64,000 bases of DNA from Limnephilus marmoratus. Lineage: Eukaryota > Arthropoda > Insecta > Trichoptera > Limnephilidae. Position numbers and translations under genes: made by a program. Where the stretch lies: the NCBI GenBank assembly GCA_917880885.1, contig OU862928.1, forward strand, positions 6,901,721 to 6,965,720, written 5' to 3'. The notes beneath the pieces were generated by a model that was not told where the DNA came from, did not search any database, and worked only from the letters and a program-made list of their open reading frames with translations. Shown in pieces: positions 10,086-19,653 of the stretch (within the stretch, counting starts at the first letter, position 1; each line of letters begins with the position of its first letter).

Positions 10086-10500
10086 AATAATTAATATTAT
10101 AATTTAACATACTTATTTTATTAATCAATTAATTAGTATTTTATTATCATCTCACTTTTTTGTCTTTTCATATAAAAATAATATTAAAAAACTCTCAAAA
10201 TTTCTTTTTTTTTCAAATTTCCTTTTTAAAAAATTTGGTTTCATAAATGTGTACATTTTACTTTTTTTGGTGGTAATTTTTAGATTTGACTATAAAGCGT
10301 GGTATTTTCCCTTTCTAACACCGTTTAAAACATATTTCTCACTCTGATAGTAAGGGAGTTACAGCGATTTATATGGGACTTGTGAGCTGGGACAAATATG
10401 GTCTCCTGCCATTCAACGGGTTAGAGTATATACATGTTATAAATAGACAACAAGTCAGAAAATCCAACGCATTTAAAAATAATATGGCAAATTAAGAACA
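10086..10500. other. AT-rich spacer
   Basis: Very AT-rich sequence with no open frame or repeat I can name. Confidence 0.4.
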
Positions 10501-11125
10501 CAAACACGTGAAAAATATGTTTAAAATGGTTTACTAGCTATTTATTAAATCGTAAACTGTTCGTCAAAATAAAATCTTGGATGTCGAAAGCTTTCAGGGC
10601 TACTAGTTGCCTACCGCAAGGTAGTCACCTTGGCCCGGTTTTGTTCCTCATTTTCATCAATGATATAACCAATTGCTTCAACGATGTCGAGGTATTGCTC
10701 TTTGCTGATGACATCAAGCAATACAAGAAAATAACTTATATAAATCATTGCCATGTACTTCAATAAAAAAATATTAGTAAGTTTAAAGATTGGTGCGTTC
10801 AAAATAATTTATTCTTAAATGTAGAAAAGTGCAAAATTTCTTCAGAAATAAAAATCCTGTTTTATTCGAATATTCCATCAATAACAGAGCCTTAGAGTCA
10901 CGGAAATGAGAGATCTTGGAATTATTTTGGATGAAAAACTAAGTTTCGCCAATCATATCCACCAAATTGTAAACAAAGGTATGAAAACACTAGGCTTCGT
11001 ATTAGGAACAATCAAAAACTTTAATTCCATACAAGCCATTAAATTATTACACGTATCTCTAGTTAGAAGCCTAATGGAATATAACTCGGTAGTTTGGTCT
11101 CCATCTTACATCAATATAATATAAT
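10500..11125 (+). pseudogene. LINE reverse transcriptase fragment (jockey-like)
   Basis: From 10527 the frame reads WFTSYLLNRKLFVKIKSW, then CLPQGSHLGPVLFLIFINDI and LLFADDIK, the RT B and catalytic FADD motifs. A frameshifted continuation at 10906-11124 reads RDLGIILDEKLSFANHI and SLVRSLMEYNSVVWSP, the thumb/C-terminal part. The same C-terminal module occurs intact at 41317-41985. The copy is truncated at both ends, with internal frameshifts and stops around 10766-10905. Confidence 0.8.
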
Positions 11126-11171
11126 TGAAGAAGAAGATAACACTGATAATAATAAAAAGAGAACAAGACAC

Positions 11172-11341
11172 ATAAAAATAAAAATATGACTGTCGCAACT
11201 GGGACTCGATCCCAGAACTCTCGTCTTACCGGGACAAAGTCTTACTGATTCGACTACTGAGTCAACATCTTATATATCATTTTCTGTCAATCTCACATTT
11301 TAAATTTCAGAATTAACAATATAATCATCGACTATTTGTTT
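11172..11341 (-). repeat. SINE-C, tRNA-like head, minus strand
   Basis: The reverse complement has a tRNA-like head with an anticodon-arm-like ACGAGAGTTCTGGG and the B-box-like GGGATCGAGTCCC. It is preceded by the block ATTGTTAATTCTGAAATTTA. An inverted copy lies at 14455-14650, on the other side of the long-TIR element. Confidence 0.6.
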
Positions 11342-11343
11342 TA

Positions 11344-12286
11344 GGCCAGTGCAATTAGCGCAAAAAAGGGGGGTCGCGATCGGAATTATTCCGGTAGTCC
11401 CAATTTTTTTATATATTTTATACACTCATCTCCTGATGAAAAATCTGAGTTTTCGACCTTGGGTCGCTTGAGCTTTCGCCGCCATTTTGAAAAAACCAGC
11501 AGAAATCGCGCCAAAATCTAGTTTTTCTCAAATATCTCGTTTCCAACAAAATTTTTGGCTAAAGTAGCTTTACAAGTTTAGTAGAGCATAAAATTGCCTA
11601 CAATTTTTATTTAAAAAAAATTCTTCTATCTGTAATAAGTATCGAGATATGCAGTCGTAAAAATGTGCATAAGTTTATAAAAACTGGTAAATTGCTCGAC
11701 TTAGTTTTGTTTTTTGTGCGTATCTTTTTACCAGTACAATTTTGTGAAAAAATTACTGATATCAATTTTGTAGAGAATAAAATTTTGCAAAAGAATTGTG
11801 ATTTTTATGTTTTTTGTATTGTTTTTACTGATTTAAAGTATGAATAAACAAATATCGGTAGGTGAAAACATAAAAATTTATCACGATATTACCACGTCAT
11901 TCGACTTTTGTTCACTTTACATTTTTAACAATAATAACTACAAATAAATTAACGAGAGTGGGGGGGTCACCCCCTCCCCCCCGCTCTACCCTTTTCACAT
12001 GCCCCCCCTCGGTTCCCTGCAGTTGGCGCCAATTAGCCACTCCAGGACTGGCCATCGGGTGTCATTTAGTTCTAAATAGAGGTCGTCAGTTCCAAAAATA
12101 TGGTTTAGCTTCTTAGATGGTTTTTTAAGATAATTCAGTTTTTTTTAAATACAAAAATGACATTTTAAGAGTTATTTCTTTGGGAATCGGTTATTTTTAT
12201 ATTGAAATCTTTGTTTTTTTCTCATAAGTTCTCTATAGCTGCCAGCCCCATGAAACTTTTGTCGGTCATAAATTAGGCTACCTAAT
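11344..12286 (+). repeat. left terminal inverted repeat of the 2.9 kb element
   Basis: It pairs with 13326-14264. It contains a G/C-rich run (GGGGGGGTCACCCCCTCCCC) at 11960-11980, and its inner edge is at TAAATTAGGCTACCTAAT. Differences between arms are scattered substitutions, plus a longer G run in the right arm. Confidence 0.9.
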
Positions 12287-12339
12287 AGGATTATGGATTT
12301 CTTTATCTGCATAAAATTTGTGAGTGTATCGAGTCATTC

Positions 12340-13200
12340 TGTGGGGTTGAATCAGGAACGTCAGAGCAACATGTAGAGATGAGGCCTACACGAATTAAGA
12401 GGGATGACAAAGACGTCCAAACTATCATTGATTGGTTTGCTTGCTATGAACCATTTCCTAAAACAAACGTGATTATGTGTATAAGCAGTGGTACGATGAT
12501 AAGAATGGGAAAAGATGGGGGAATTTTCTTATGTTAACTTTGGAAACCTACACTTAAAACGTAAGGAAGCGATAGTTTTTTCTTGCGGCGGTGACCAGCA
12601 GACTGTGACAATAGATCCATCAATGCTATTCCATCATATGTGTATTGCCAAAAAGTGTGAAATTGAATATAAAGAATATTTCGAATATGAACTATCTCCT
12701 GTCCCACTGTCTCTTTTCTCAGAGTAAGGCATGAGCAAAGAAACCAAATCCATATTTTATTTTTTACCAAATAACACAGAACTGGAAAGCAGTAAAATGC
12801 AGGTAGTGGTTGGAGGATATTTACTGCACAGTGTTGTACGGGGTCGTGCTCAACCCTTTTTTAGCAAAATGTCAAGCTATGTACAAAATCATCGGTTGAA
12901 AAAAAAAGCACTAAGGAAAAGTTTCTGGGAAATGAGAAGAACCAATCTCGTTTTATTTCCCTACTCAAAGCCTCATTTGAACAATCGCAAAGAACGACAG
13001 TACAAGCTGAAGAGGATGCTGATGTTCACATAACAACCACAACAAACTCGTTGTCATCTCAACATGATGCAGTCATAATCATTGGTACGGATATTGACCT
13101 GTTCGTACTCCTCACAGCTCTCTCACCTCCAAACGCATATTACCAAAATGTTGGTGAAGGTAATCACCTGACGCGTTGTACTCCAACAAATGTTTTTAAC
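12340..13200 (+). pseudogene. decayed gene with PIN/FEN-like motifs inside the long-TIR element
   Basis: Reading across frameshifts, segments seen are EQHVEMRPTRIKRDDKDVQT with WFACYEPFP (12345-12460), YELSPVPLSLF (12690-12725), VVVGGYLLHSVV (12805-12840), and EEDADVHI with VIIIGTDIDLFVLLTA (13010-13125). From memory these match in order an uncharacterised family common in arthropod and cnidarian repeats. The acidic pairs DAD and DxD resemble metal-binding residues of PIN/FEN-type nucleases; that assignment is inference. At least three frameshifts or stops break it. The conserved FDGY-type segment appears lost after 12900. It is the only gene-like sequence in the element. Confidence 0.6.
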
Positions 13201-13325
13201 ACATTGAAATAGTTGCAAACATTTTATTCATTTATACCATAAGTGGCTGCGACACAACTGGTGCTCCGTTCGGTCAAGGTATATACAAATTTTGTAATAT
13301 TCTTCTCAAGAACCACTCTAAAACA

Positions 13326-14264
13326 ATTGGGTAGCCTAATTTATGACCGACAAAAGTTTCATGGGGGCTGGCAGCTATAGAGAACTTATGAGAAAAAAAC
13401 AAAGATTTCAATATAAAAATAACCGATTCCCAAAGAAGCAACACTTAAAATGTCATTTTTGTATTTAAAAAAAACTAAATTATCTTAAAAAACCATCTAA
13501 GAAGCTAAACCATATTTTTGGAACTGACGACCTCTATTTAGAACTAAATGACACCCGATGGCCAGTCCTGGAGTGGCTAATTGGCGCCAACTGCAGGGAA
13601 CCGGGGGGGGGGGGGGGCATGTGAAAAGGGTAGAGCGGGGGGGAGGGGGTGACCCCCCCACTCTCGTTAATTTATTTGTAGTTATTATTGTTAAAAATGT
13701 AAAGTGAACAAAAGTCGAATGACGTGGTAATATCGTGATAAATTTTTATATTTTCACCTACCGATATTTGTTTATTCATACTTTAAATCAGTAAAAACAA
13801 TACAAAAAACATAAAAATCACAATTCTTTTGCGAAATTTTATTCTCTACAAAATTGATATCAGTAATTTTTTCACAAAATTGTACTGGTAAAAAGATACG
13901 CACAAAAAACAAAACCAAGTCGAGCAATTTACCTGTTTTTATAAACTTATACACATTTTTACGACTGCATATCTCGATACTTATTACAGATAAAAGAATT
14001 TTTTTTAAATAAAAATTGTAGGCAATTTTATGCTCTACTAAACTTGTAAAGCTACTTTAGCCAAAAATTTTATTGGAAACGAGATATTTGAGAAAAACTT
14101 GATTTTGGCGCGATTTCGGCTGGTTTTTTCAAAATGGCGTCGAAAGCTCAAGTGACCCAAGGTCGAAAACTCAGATTTTACATCACTAGGTGAGTATATA
14201 AAACATATAAAAAAATTGGGACTACCGGAATAATTACGATCGCGGATCGCTAATTGCACTGGCC
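13326..14264 (-). repeat. right terminal inverted repeat of the 2.9 kb element
   Basis: Reverse complement of 11344-12286, starting at ATTGGGTAGCCTAATTTATG and ending GCACTGGCC before TA. Confidence 0.9.
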
Positions 14265-14276
14265 TATTTCCATATT

Positions 14277-14432
14277 ATTGGCAGCTACCTTTTCTTCATT
14301 GGAAACATTGTTCGAAGAACTGGTTTGTAACCAGGATAGTGTCTCGGATAAATATATCCGATTTTCTACTATTTGATTAAACCAGTTCTTCGAACATTTT
14401 CCAATTAAGGAAAGGTAGCGGCCAATAGAAAA
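14277..14432. mobile_element. palindromic MITE, ~155 bp
   Basis: Arms 14277-14330 and 14378-14432 are imperfect inverted repeats (ATTGGCAGCTACCTTTTCTT; GTTCGAAGAACTGGTTT), with a ~47 bp centre. It sits between the end of the 2.9 kb element and SINE-C. Confidence 0.75.
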
Positions 14433-14454
14433 AATTAGCCGAAAATATTGAAAA

Positions 14455-14660
14455 ATTAGTCGAGTGTATTGTTAATTTTGAAATTTGGAATATGAGATTG
14501 ACAAAAAATTACGTTTAAATAAGAGGTATGTCAATCATCAATTGATAAGGCGTTTGTACCGGTAAAACGAGAGGTACTGGGTTCAAGTCCGAGTTGCGAC
14601 CGTTATCTTTTAATTTCTCTGTGTCTTGTATCTTTCACATTTCCGTTTAGATTAGTGTTT
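14455..14660 (+). repeat. SINE-C, plus-strand copy
   Basis: The tRNA-like head has ACCGGTAAAACGAGAGGTAC and GGGTTCAAGTCC (B box). It is preceded by TTGTTAATTTTGAAATTTGG and followed by TCTGTGTCTTGTATC. It is the inverted counterpart of 11172-11341. Confidence 0.6.
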
Positions 14661-14879
14661 TCTTCTTTATCAATAATAAAATTGTTGTTTCTCAATGGGT
14701 TGGTGTCCTTGGCTCTCTACGCAACGCAGGACCACGAGAAGTAAGGAGTCTGCCTTACCAGGGAAAATGGAATATGGATCACGATCCGGAACAATGAGGA
14801 AATGACTCAAAAAGAAAAATAAACTATAATTGATTGATATTGACGTAATATATTTAAAAAAGTTGAAACTTATTTACAT

Positions 14880-15107
14880 ACATTTTAATTTATTTGACCG
14901 TAACCGGTTTCAAGCATTCTTCAGACTTTCAACCGGAAATCCATCTTCAGGGTGGGTTTCTTCATTTACCGAGAATGCTAAATGCAATGCTAATTGTAAA
15001 AGTAAACGATCGAAATTTAAAAATTTCTATGCATTTGACCGTTTACTTTTACAATTAGCATTGCATTTAGCATTCTCGGTAAATTAAGAAACCCACCATC
15101 AGACTGG
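14880..15107. repeat. fold-back sequence with hammerhead-like edge
   Basis: Arms 14951-15010 and 15042-15097 (AGAATGCTAAATGCAATGCT; ACAATTAGCATTGCATTTAG reversed) are near perfect around a ~31 bp centre. Adjacent at 14896-14924, the minus strand reads CUGAAGA...GAAACCG-GUUA-CGGUC, a hammerhead-like arrangement with a good 4-bp stem III but almost no stem II. Only the fold-back is certain. Confidence 0.65.
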
Positions 15108-15713
15108 AAGAAATTATTTTTATTCTTCGTTTATATACATAACATATGGGGGAGCGGGGAGAGGGGTGGTTTATATGAATTTTATTCAATTCTATGGGTT
15201 TTCTTGCATTTGTTACTAAGTCATCCTTGACTGTCGAATTTCTTATTATTTTGGTTTTTCCCAATAGGCTTAATTTATTTATTTATTTATTTATTGTTTC
15301 TTTACACTGTAGGTAAAAATGTTTACAATACAATTTGTTACCTCACTAGGACAAGCCTGTGTTGAGGTTAACAATAATTATACAAGTTAACAAAATAACA
15401 CAAAATTATACAGATTTTGAAAGAACAATATTGTTGTATTTCTTACAGATTGAGATTATGGGTACCCAGTACCCACTAAACTGATGGCGCTAGGTAGTAC
15501 AATGTAGACTTTTAGGGTGACCATAGTTTTGAGATCTGATTCAAAATAAAATAAAGTATTTTTTTGTTTTGTTTTTAAGGATTAAGTTGTAAATAATAAA
15601 TATATGTATATAATTTAACATGCTATAGATTTGGCAGGAGGAAGATGAAAAAAAAAACAGTTTAAACAAAAATAAAAATTATTTTAGCTTATTTTATAAA
15701 CATACTCATTTAG

Positions 15714-18692
15714 CTAATAATTTAGAAAGGACAAAGTAGAGAAAATTAATTGGCAATCCTCGACTAACACAAATAATTTAAGATTCTTTTTAAAAGTGTA
15801 CAAGGAATTAGATGACTTTATATGTTCTGGAAGGCTATTAAATATGAGTGGAGCTTGATAAAAATAATTTCTTTGACCAAAAGAAGATTTAGTTTGAATT
15901 GCCATAAAATTCAGACCAGAGCCAATTCTCGTAGTACGAATTTGCTGTGTTCTTTCTGCAATATTAATATTATTAAAAAATCTACAAAGCGTTTGTGTAA
16001 TATATAACTGTTTTACGTTCATTACATTACATTCCTTAAAAAGTAAATGAGTTGGATATTTAATTTTTTTCTTGAACATAACTTTAAGAATCATTTTTTG
16101 GGCAATATTAAGTGGTTCTATATAAGTCTTTGCGCAGGATCCCCAGCACACTATATTATAAGAAAGCAGAGACTGGATTATTGCAAAATAAACAGTTTTT
16201 AATTTTTCTTTGTCTAGTATATGTCTCAGTTCTTTAAAGATATAGGTAAGTCTCCTAATATTATTTACTAACATATTAACATGATCATTCCATCTCAAGA
16301 ATTTATCTATTTTTACACCAAGGTATTTGATGCTGACTACATTTTCTAAAGGGTTGCAGTTACATGTTTGAAAACAATTGTGAATAATCAAGTTGTGAGT
16401 TTCGGAAGGCTGACTTTTACTTGAAATGCTAAAAGTGATAAATTTGGTTTTTTGTGCATTCAAAGTTAATATATTATTGTTTAACCAACTATTTACCACT
16501 CTTAAACCTATATTACTTTTGTTGAAAGTTTCATTCCAAGTTTTACCCTCAAATATTAAGGCAGTGTCATCTGCAAAACTAACAATGTTACCAGGAATAT
16601 TCAGACTACATAAATCATTTATATAAATAAGAAACAATATTGGCCCAAGCACACTACCTTGCGGGACTCCAAAGGAGATTGATTTACCCTCGCTTATTAT
16701 CTTATTTATTTCCACTTGTTGTGTTCTGTCACTAAGATAAGATCTGAACCAGCCCATTGCTGTATTATTAATGCCTAAAGATGATAATTTTTTAAGTAGC
16801 AATTCGTGGGAAACAGTGTCAAATGCTTTTGATAAATCCAAGAACACCGCTATGGCTTTGTTGCCATAGTCCAGCGCTCTTGTAACTTTGGTCAATACCT
16901 TTAAAACAGCATCACTCGTACCTTTATTTGCTCTGAAACCGAATTGATTGTCAGAGAGTAATTTGTATTTTTCTAAGAATGAAACTAATCTTGACTTGGC
17001 CAATCTTTCTATCAATTTTGAAAGAGTATTGAGCAAAGATATGGGTCTGTAATTGTTAACCTCTAGGTGATCCCCACCTTTGAAAAGAGGTACAACCTTA
17101 GCATTCTTACAATGAGTAGGAAATATGCCACTCTTAAAACTAAGGTTAACAATGTGAGATATGGGACCAGCCAATACAGAAACATGCTGCTTGTATACCA
17201 TGATACTTAGGCCATCAATACCACAGGAAAAAGACATTTTTAATTCATTTATCACTTTTGAAACTTCATAAATGCTAGTAGTTTTAAATTCAAAGCTCTC
17301 TCCTGAAAATTGAGTACAAGGTATAAAATTGTTAACAAGACACATTTCGGTAGTTTTATTTTCACTGCACAATTGTTTTGCGAATCTAGGACCAATATCA
17401 CTGAAGAAGCTATTTACGTGATTAGTGATTATATTTGGATTCTCTTCCATTGAGATGATATTGTTATTGATTTTTAATTTTTTTATAGACACTTGTTCCT
17501 TTTGTATATTTACAGCCTCTTTTATAATCTTCCACTGTTGCTTGGTATTTCCATTGACGTTATCCAGTTTCCTTTTGTAATATGCTTGCTTTATATATTT
17601 TATAATTTTTGTACACCAGTTTCTATATCTTTTGTAATAATCCAGCAGTTGAATATTATTTGAATCTGCTCGACATTTGTTGTGTAATTTGTCTCGGGTT
17701 CTGAGACATTTAATAATTCCATTATTTATCCAAGGTTTTAAATATTTCATGTTATGCTTTACACTTTGTACAGACGAACAAATTTCCACATGCATTTTTA
17801 AACATTTTATGAAATTTTCAGTAGCTAAATTAACATCTTGCGATGACAGTACTGACTGCCATGATTCTTTCTTTAATTTGACTTTCAAAAGATTGTTATC
17901 GATGACGGTTTTCAAGTTTTCATTATCTTTTGCTATTTTATTTAGTGTAAAGCTCATAAATCTCAGCAATATCACATCATGATCTGTTATGTCAGTAGTG
18001 AAGACAGCTCCCTGTGGTTCAAATTTAGATTTAACCATAATATGATCGATGCAGCTTGAAATGGTAGAAGAAACTCTGGTAGGTGAAATTATGATTGGCT
18101 TCAAGCCATGAAAAGCCAAAAGAGAGAGGTATTTTTGAGTTTTCATATCGCTCAAATCCAAAGTATTAATATTTATGTCGCCACATAAAATGATCTCCTT
18201 ATTTTGTATAGATGTAGATTCAAGCAGTGCACTCAGCGATTCAAGGAAATTATCTATATGAGCCAGGGACGGAGATCTATAAACAGCTATTACACACAAG
18301 GTACTCGATATCTGCATTTTTAAGCAGTTTGCTCCAGGGAAAACAACTTCCTTAACAATCACGTGAACATTTTGTTTTACATAGGCAACTACACCATCAT
18401 TTTGCAAATAGTTATTATTTGTGTTGTAAACTGCGTATCCGGGGATGTTAGGTATATTGGTAAAATTTTTCAGCCAAGCTTCTGTAAAAACAAGTACCTC
18501 AGGACGATGCTCAATACTATCCAGCATGGTTATGGTTTCATCAAAGTTTTTCTTTATACTTCTAACGTTCAAACAAAGCAAAGAAAATTTGGAGTGTTTT
18601 AAAAAGTTTTTGCAAGTTAAGGAATCTTCAATAGTTAAATTAGATTCTGTATTATCAATCAAGTCAATGTATTTTCCAAAATCGATATCCAT
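15714..18692 (-). CDS. LINE ORF2: apurinic-like endonuclease plus reverse transcriptase
   Basis: The 992-residue frame is uninterrupted. It nicks target DNA and reverse-transcribes the element RNA by target-primed reverse transcription. The endonuclease domain (about 35-245) has NVRS at 42-45, TEAWL with the catalytic Glu at 71, CGDINI with Asp 172, and a TDHD motif near 236-239. The RT (about 480-760) has PISLLNTLSKLIERL, FLDLSKAFDTVSH, GVPQGSVLGPILFLIYINDL and FADD near 706-709. The C-terminal part ends with FNSLPEHIKSSNSLYTFKKN, typical of CR1/jockey LINEs. The ATG at 18690-18692 follows ORF1 by 49 bases. All catalytic residues I can check are present, so activity is possible. The exact clade (CR1, Daphne or jockey) is uncertain. 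Confidence 0.9.
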   Translation of the reverse strand: MDIDFGKYIDLIDNTESNLTIEDSLTCKNFLKHSKFSLLCLNVRSIKKNFDETITMLDSIEHRPEVLVFTEAWLKNFTNIPNIPGYAVYNTNNNYLQNDGVVAYVKQNVHVIVKEVVFPGANCLKMQISSTLCVIAVYRSPSLAHIDNFLESLSALLESTSIQNKEIILCGDININTLDLSDMKTQKYLSLLAFHGLKPIIISPTRVSSTISSCIDHIMVKSKFEPQGAVFTTDITDHDVILLRFMSFTLNKIAKDNENLKTVIDNNLLKVKLKKESWQSVLSSQDVNLATENFIKCLKMHVEICSSVQSVKHNMKYLKPWINNGIIKCLRTRDKLHNKCRADSNNIQLLDYYKRYRNWCTKIIKYIKQAYYKRKLDNVNGNTKQQWKIIKEAVNIQKEQVSIKKLKINNNIISMEENPNIITNHVNSFFSDIGPRFAKQLCSENKTTEMCLVNNFIPCTQFSGESFEFKTTSIYEVSKVINELKMSFSCGIDGLSIMVYKQHVSVLAGPISHIVNLSFKSGIFPTHCKNAKVVPLFKGGDHLEVNNYRPISLLNTLSKLIERLAKSRLVSFLEKYKLLSDNQFGFRANKGTSDAVLKVLTKVTRALDYGNKAIAVFLDLSKAFDTVSHELLLKKLSSLGINNTAMGWFRSYLSDRTQQVEINKIISEGKSISFGVPQGSVLGPILFLIYINDLCSLNIPGNIVSFADDTALIFEGKTWNETFNKSNIGLRVVNSWLNNNILTLNAQKTKFITFSISSKSQPSETHNLIIHNCFQTCNCNPLENVVSIKYLGVKIDKFLRWNDHVNMLVNNIRRLTYIFKELRHILDKEKLKTVYFAIIQSLLSYNIVCWGSCAKTYIEPLNIAQKMILKVMFKKKIKYPTHLLFKECNVMNVKQLYITQTLCRFFNNINIAERTQQIRTTRIGSGLNFMAIQTKSSFGQRNYFYQAPLIFNSLPEHIKSSNSLYTFKKNLKLFVLVEDCQLIFSTLSFLNY

Positions 18693-18741
18693 TTTTTAAT
18701 GATGAAAATATTTTTCGGTGCCTTTCACTATTAAACTTCTA

Positions 18742-19464
18742 TTATAATCTATTGAGGTCATCTTCGTTTTTGATTTCCCTGATTTTCTTGCCTTCTTCTT
18801 CTTTCATTAGAATTGCTCCATTTTTGTACCAAATATATTTATATTTTAATTCTTTTCCCTTAGTTTTGGCTTTCCAAAGTAGTTCCTTGTAGTAAGGAGA
18901 TAATGACTCTCCTAGGAATATCATGTTTTCACGATTAGAAATTACCTTCTTATTTGCTAATAATTTTAGTCTGGTTTCCGGGTTTCTCATTTTTAGGATA
19001 ATTTTTTTTGGATGTCCTGGTCTTCTGTCATATTGTCTAATTGCCGACGCAATATCCTCTGAATTTATTTTGATATTAGCACTTTCTATTATTTTTAGAG
19101 CGGTTATTTTGGGATGTTCTTCAGTCTTATCCTCAACGCCTGTAATTTCAATACAGTCATCAAGGTTTGACTGTTCTAAGTAAGCCACTCTGGTTTCCAG
19201 ATTCTTAATATTTTTACTTTTAATTGCCAAATCATTTTTTAGACGTTCAACTTCTCCTTTAACCTCATTCATGGAGTCTAATCGGGTAATGATGTCGTCA
19301 TATTTTTGACAAATAAATTCGGTTGTTTTTTGAAATTCTAACAATTTTTTGTCAATGTTTTCAAGAATTTGGGTTTTTATTTTCTCTAATTTTACATCTA
19401 TGTAAGACGCAAATTTTGAAAAGCCATCTTCTTCTGTGCTAATGTCTTCAGGTAGTGTATTCAT
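18742..19464 (-). CDS. LINE ORF1 nucleic-acid-binding protein
   Basis: The 240-residue protein starts MNTLPEDIST. Residues about 15-105 are charged with heptad-like spacing (KLEKIKTQILENIDKKLLEF; RLKNDLAIKSKNIKNLETRV), consistent with a coiled coil for trimerisation. Residues 106-235 hold a domain with CIEITGVED, KKIILKMRNPETRLKLLANK and LLWKAKTKGKELKYKYIWYK. This layout is known from ORF1 of CR1-related LINEs and resembles the FP25K-type C-terminal domain. The likely role is RNA packaging and chaperone activity for the element transcript. It lies directly upstream of ORF2 on the same strand, and the frame is intact. Confidence 0.8.
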   Translation of the reverse strand: MNTLPEDISTEEDGFSKFASYIDVKLEKIKTQILENIDKKLLEFQKTTEFICQKYDDIITRLDSMNEVKGEVERLKNDLAIKSKNIKNLETRVAYLEQSNLDDCIEITGVEDKTEEHPKITALKIIESANIKINSEDIASAIRQYDRRPGHPKKIILKMRNPETRLKLLANKKVISNRENMIFLGESLSPYYKELLWKAKTKGKELKYKYIWYKNGAILMKEEEGKKIREIKNEDDLNRL

Positions 19465-19524
19465 TTTGTTTTTGGATCTTGTGGTTGTGTATAAATTTTC
19501 TTGTTGTATGGAGCCGGTTTTTTT

Positions 19525-19600
19525 TGCTTGAACTCGAGTTACCTGAACTCGAACCTGTTACTCTGAACCTCGAGTTGCTTGAACTCGAATTACCTCGAGT
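19525..19600. repeat. short CTCGAG-containing direct repeats
   Basis: GAACTCGAGTTACCT, GAACTCGAAC, AACCTCGAGTTGCTTGAACTC and ACCTCGAGTT follow one another. This lies immediately upstream of LINE ORF1 and may be 5' UTR repeats of the LINE. Confidence 0.6.
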
Positions 19601-19653
19601 TTGTAGTTTACTTCGATAATACCTTACAAGTAATATGAATTATTAACTACCCA

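Larger units (their letters stand above)
11344..14264. mobile_element. 2.9 kb DNA element with ~940 bp terminal inverted repeats
   Basis: Ends are GGCCAGTGCAATTAGCG and its reverse complement. The inverted repeats run 11344-12286 and 13326-14264 with few differences and are flanked by TA on both sides (11342-11343, 14265-14266), compatible with a 2-bp TA duplication. The 1.04 kb centre carries a decayed gene with nuclease-like motifs (12340-13200). No recognisable DDE transposase is present. Mirror-image short frames inside the arms (11665-11847 and 13772-13954) are copies of one arm and probably not genes. Confidence 0.85.
15268..19610 (-). mobile_element. CR1/jockey-like LINE with both ORFs open
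   Basis: On the minus strand the order is: a 5' region with repeated CTCGAG sites (19525-19600), ORF1 (18742-19464), a 49 bp gap, ORF2 (15714-18692), then a 3' UTR with a conserved hairpin (15339-15368) and an AATAAATAAATAAAT tail ending near 15268. A 5'-truncated copy of the tail is at 3068-3372. The 5' boundary is uncertain and I could not find a target duplication. It is the most complete LINE in the window. Confidence 0.8.

Noticed and set aside
10611..10802. Minus-strand frame opposite the RT motif
   Set aside because: Antisense shadow of the LINE RT fragment.
11665..11847. 60-codon frame duplicated at 13772-13954
   Set aside because: It is the same inverted repeat read twice; rich in F, V and K with no motif, so the duplication is not evidence of coding.
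12515..13033. Two adjacent small genes
   Set aside because: They are consecutive pieces of one decayed family member separated by a stop and frameshift, not independent genes.
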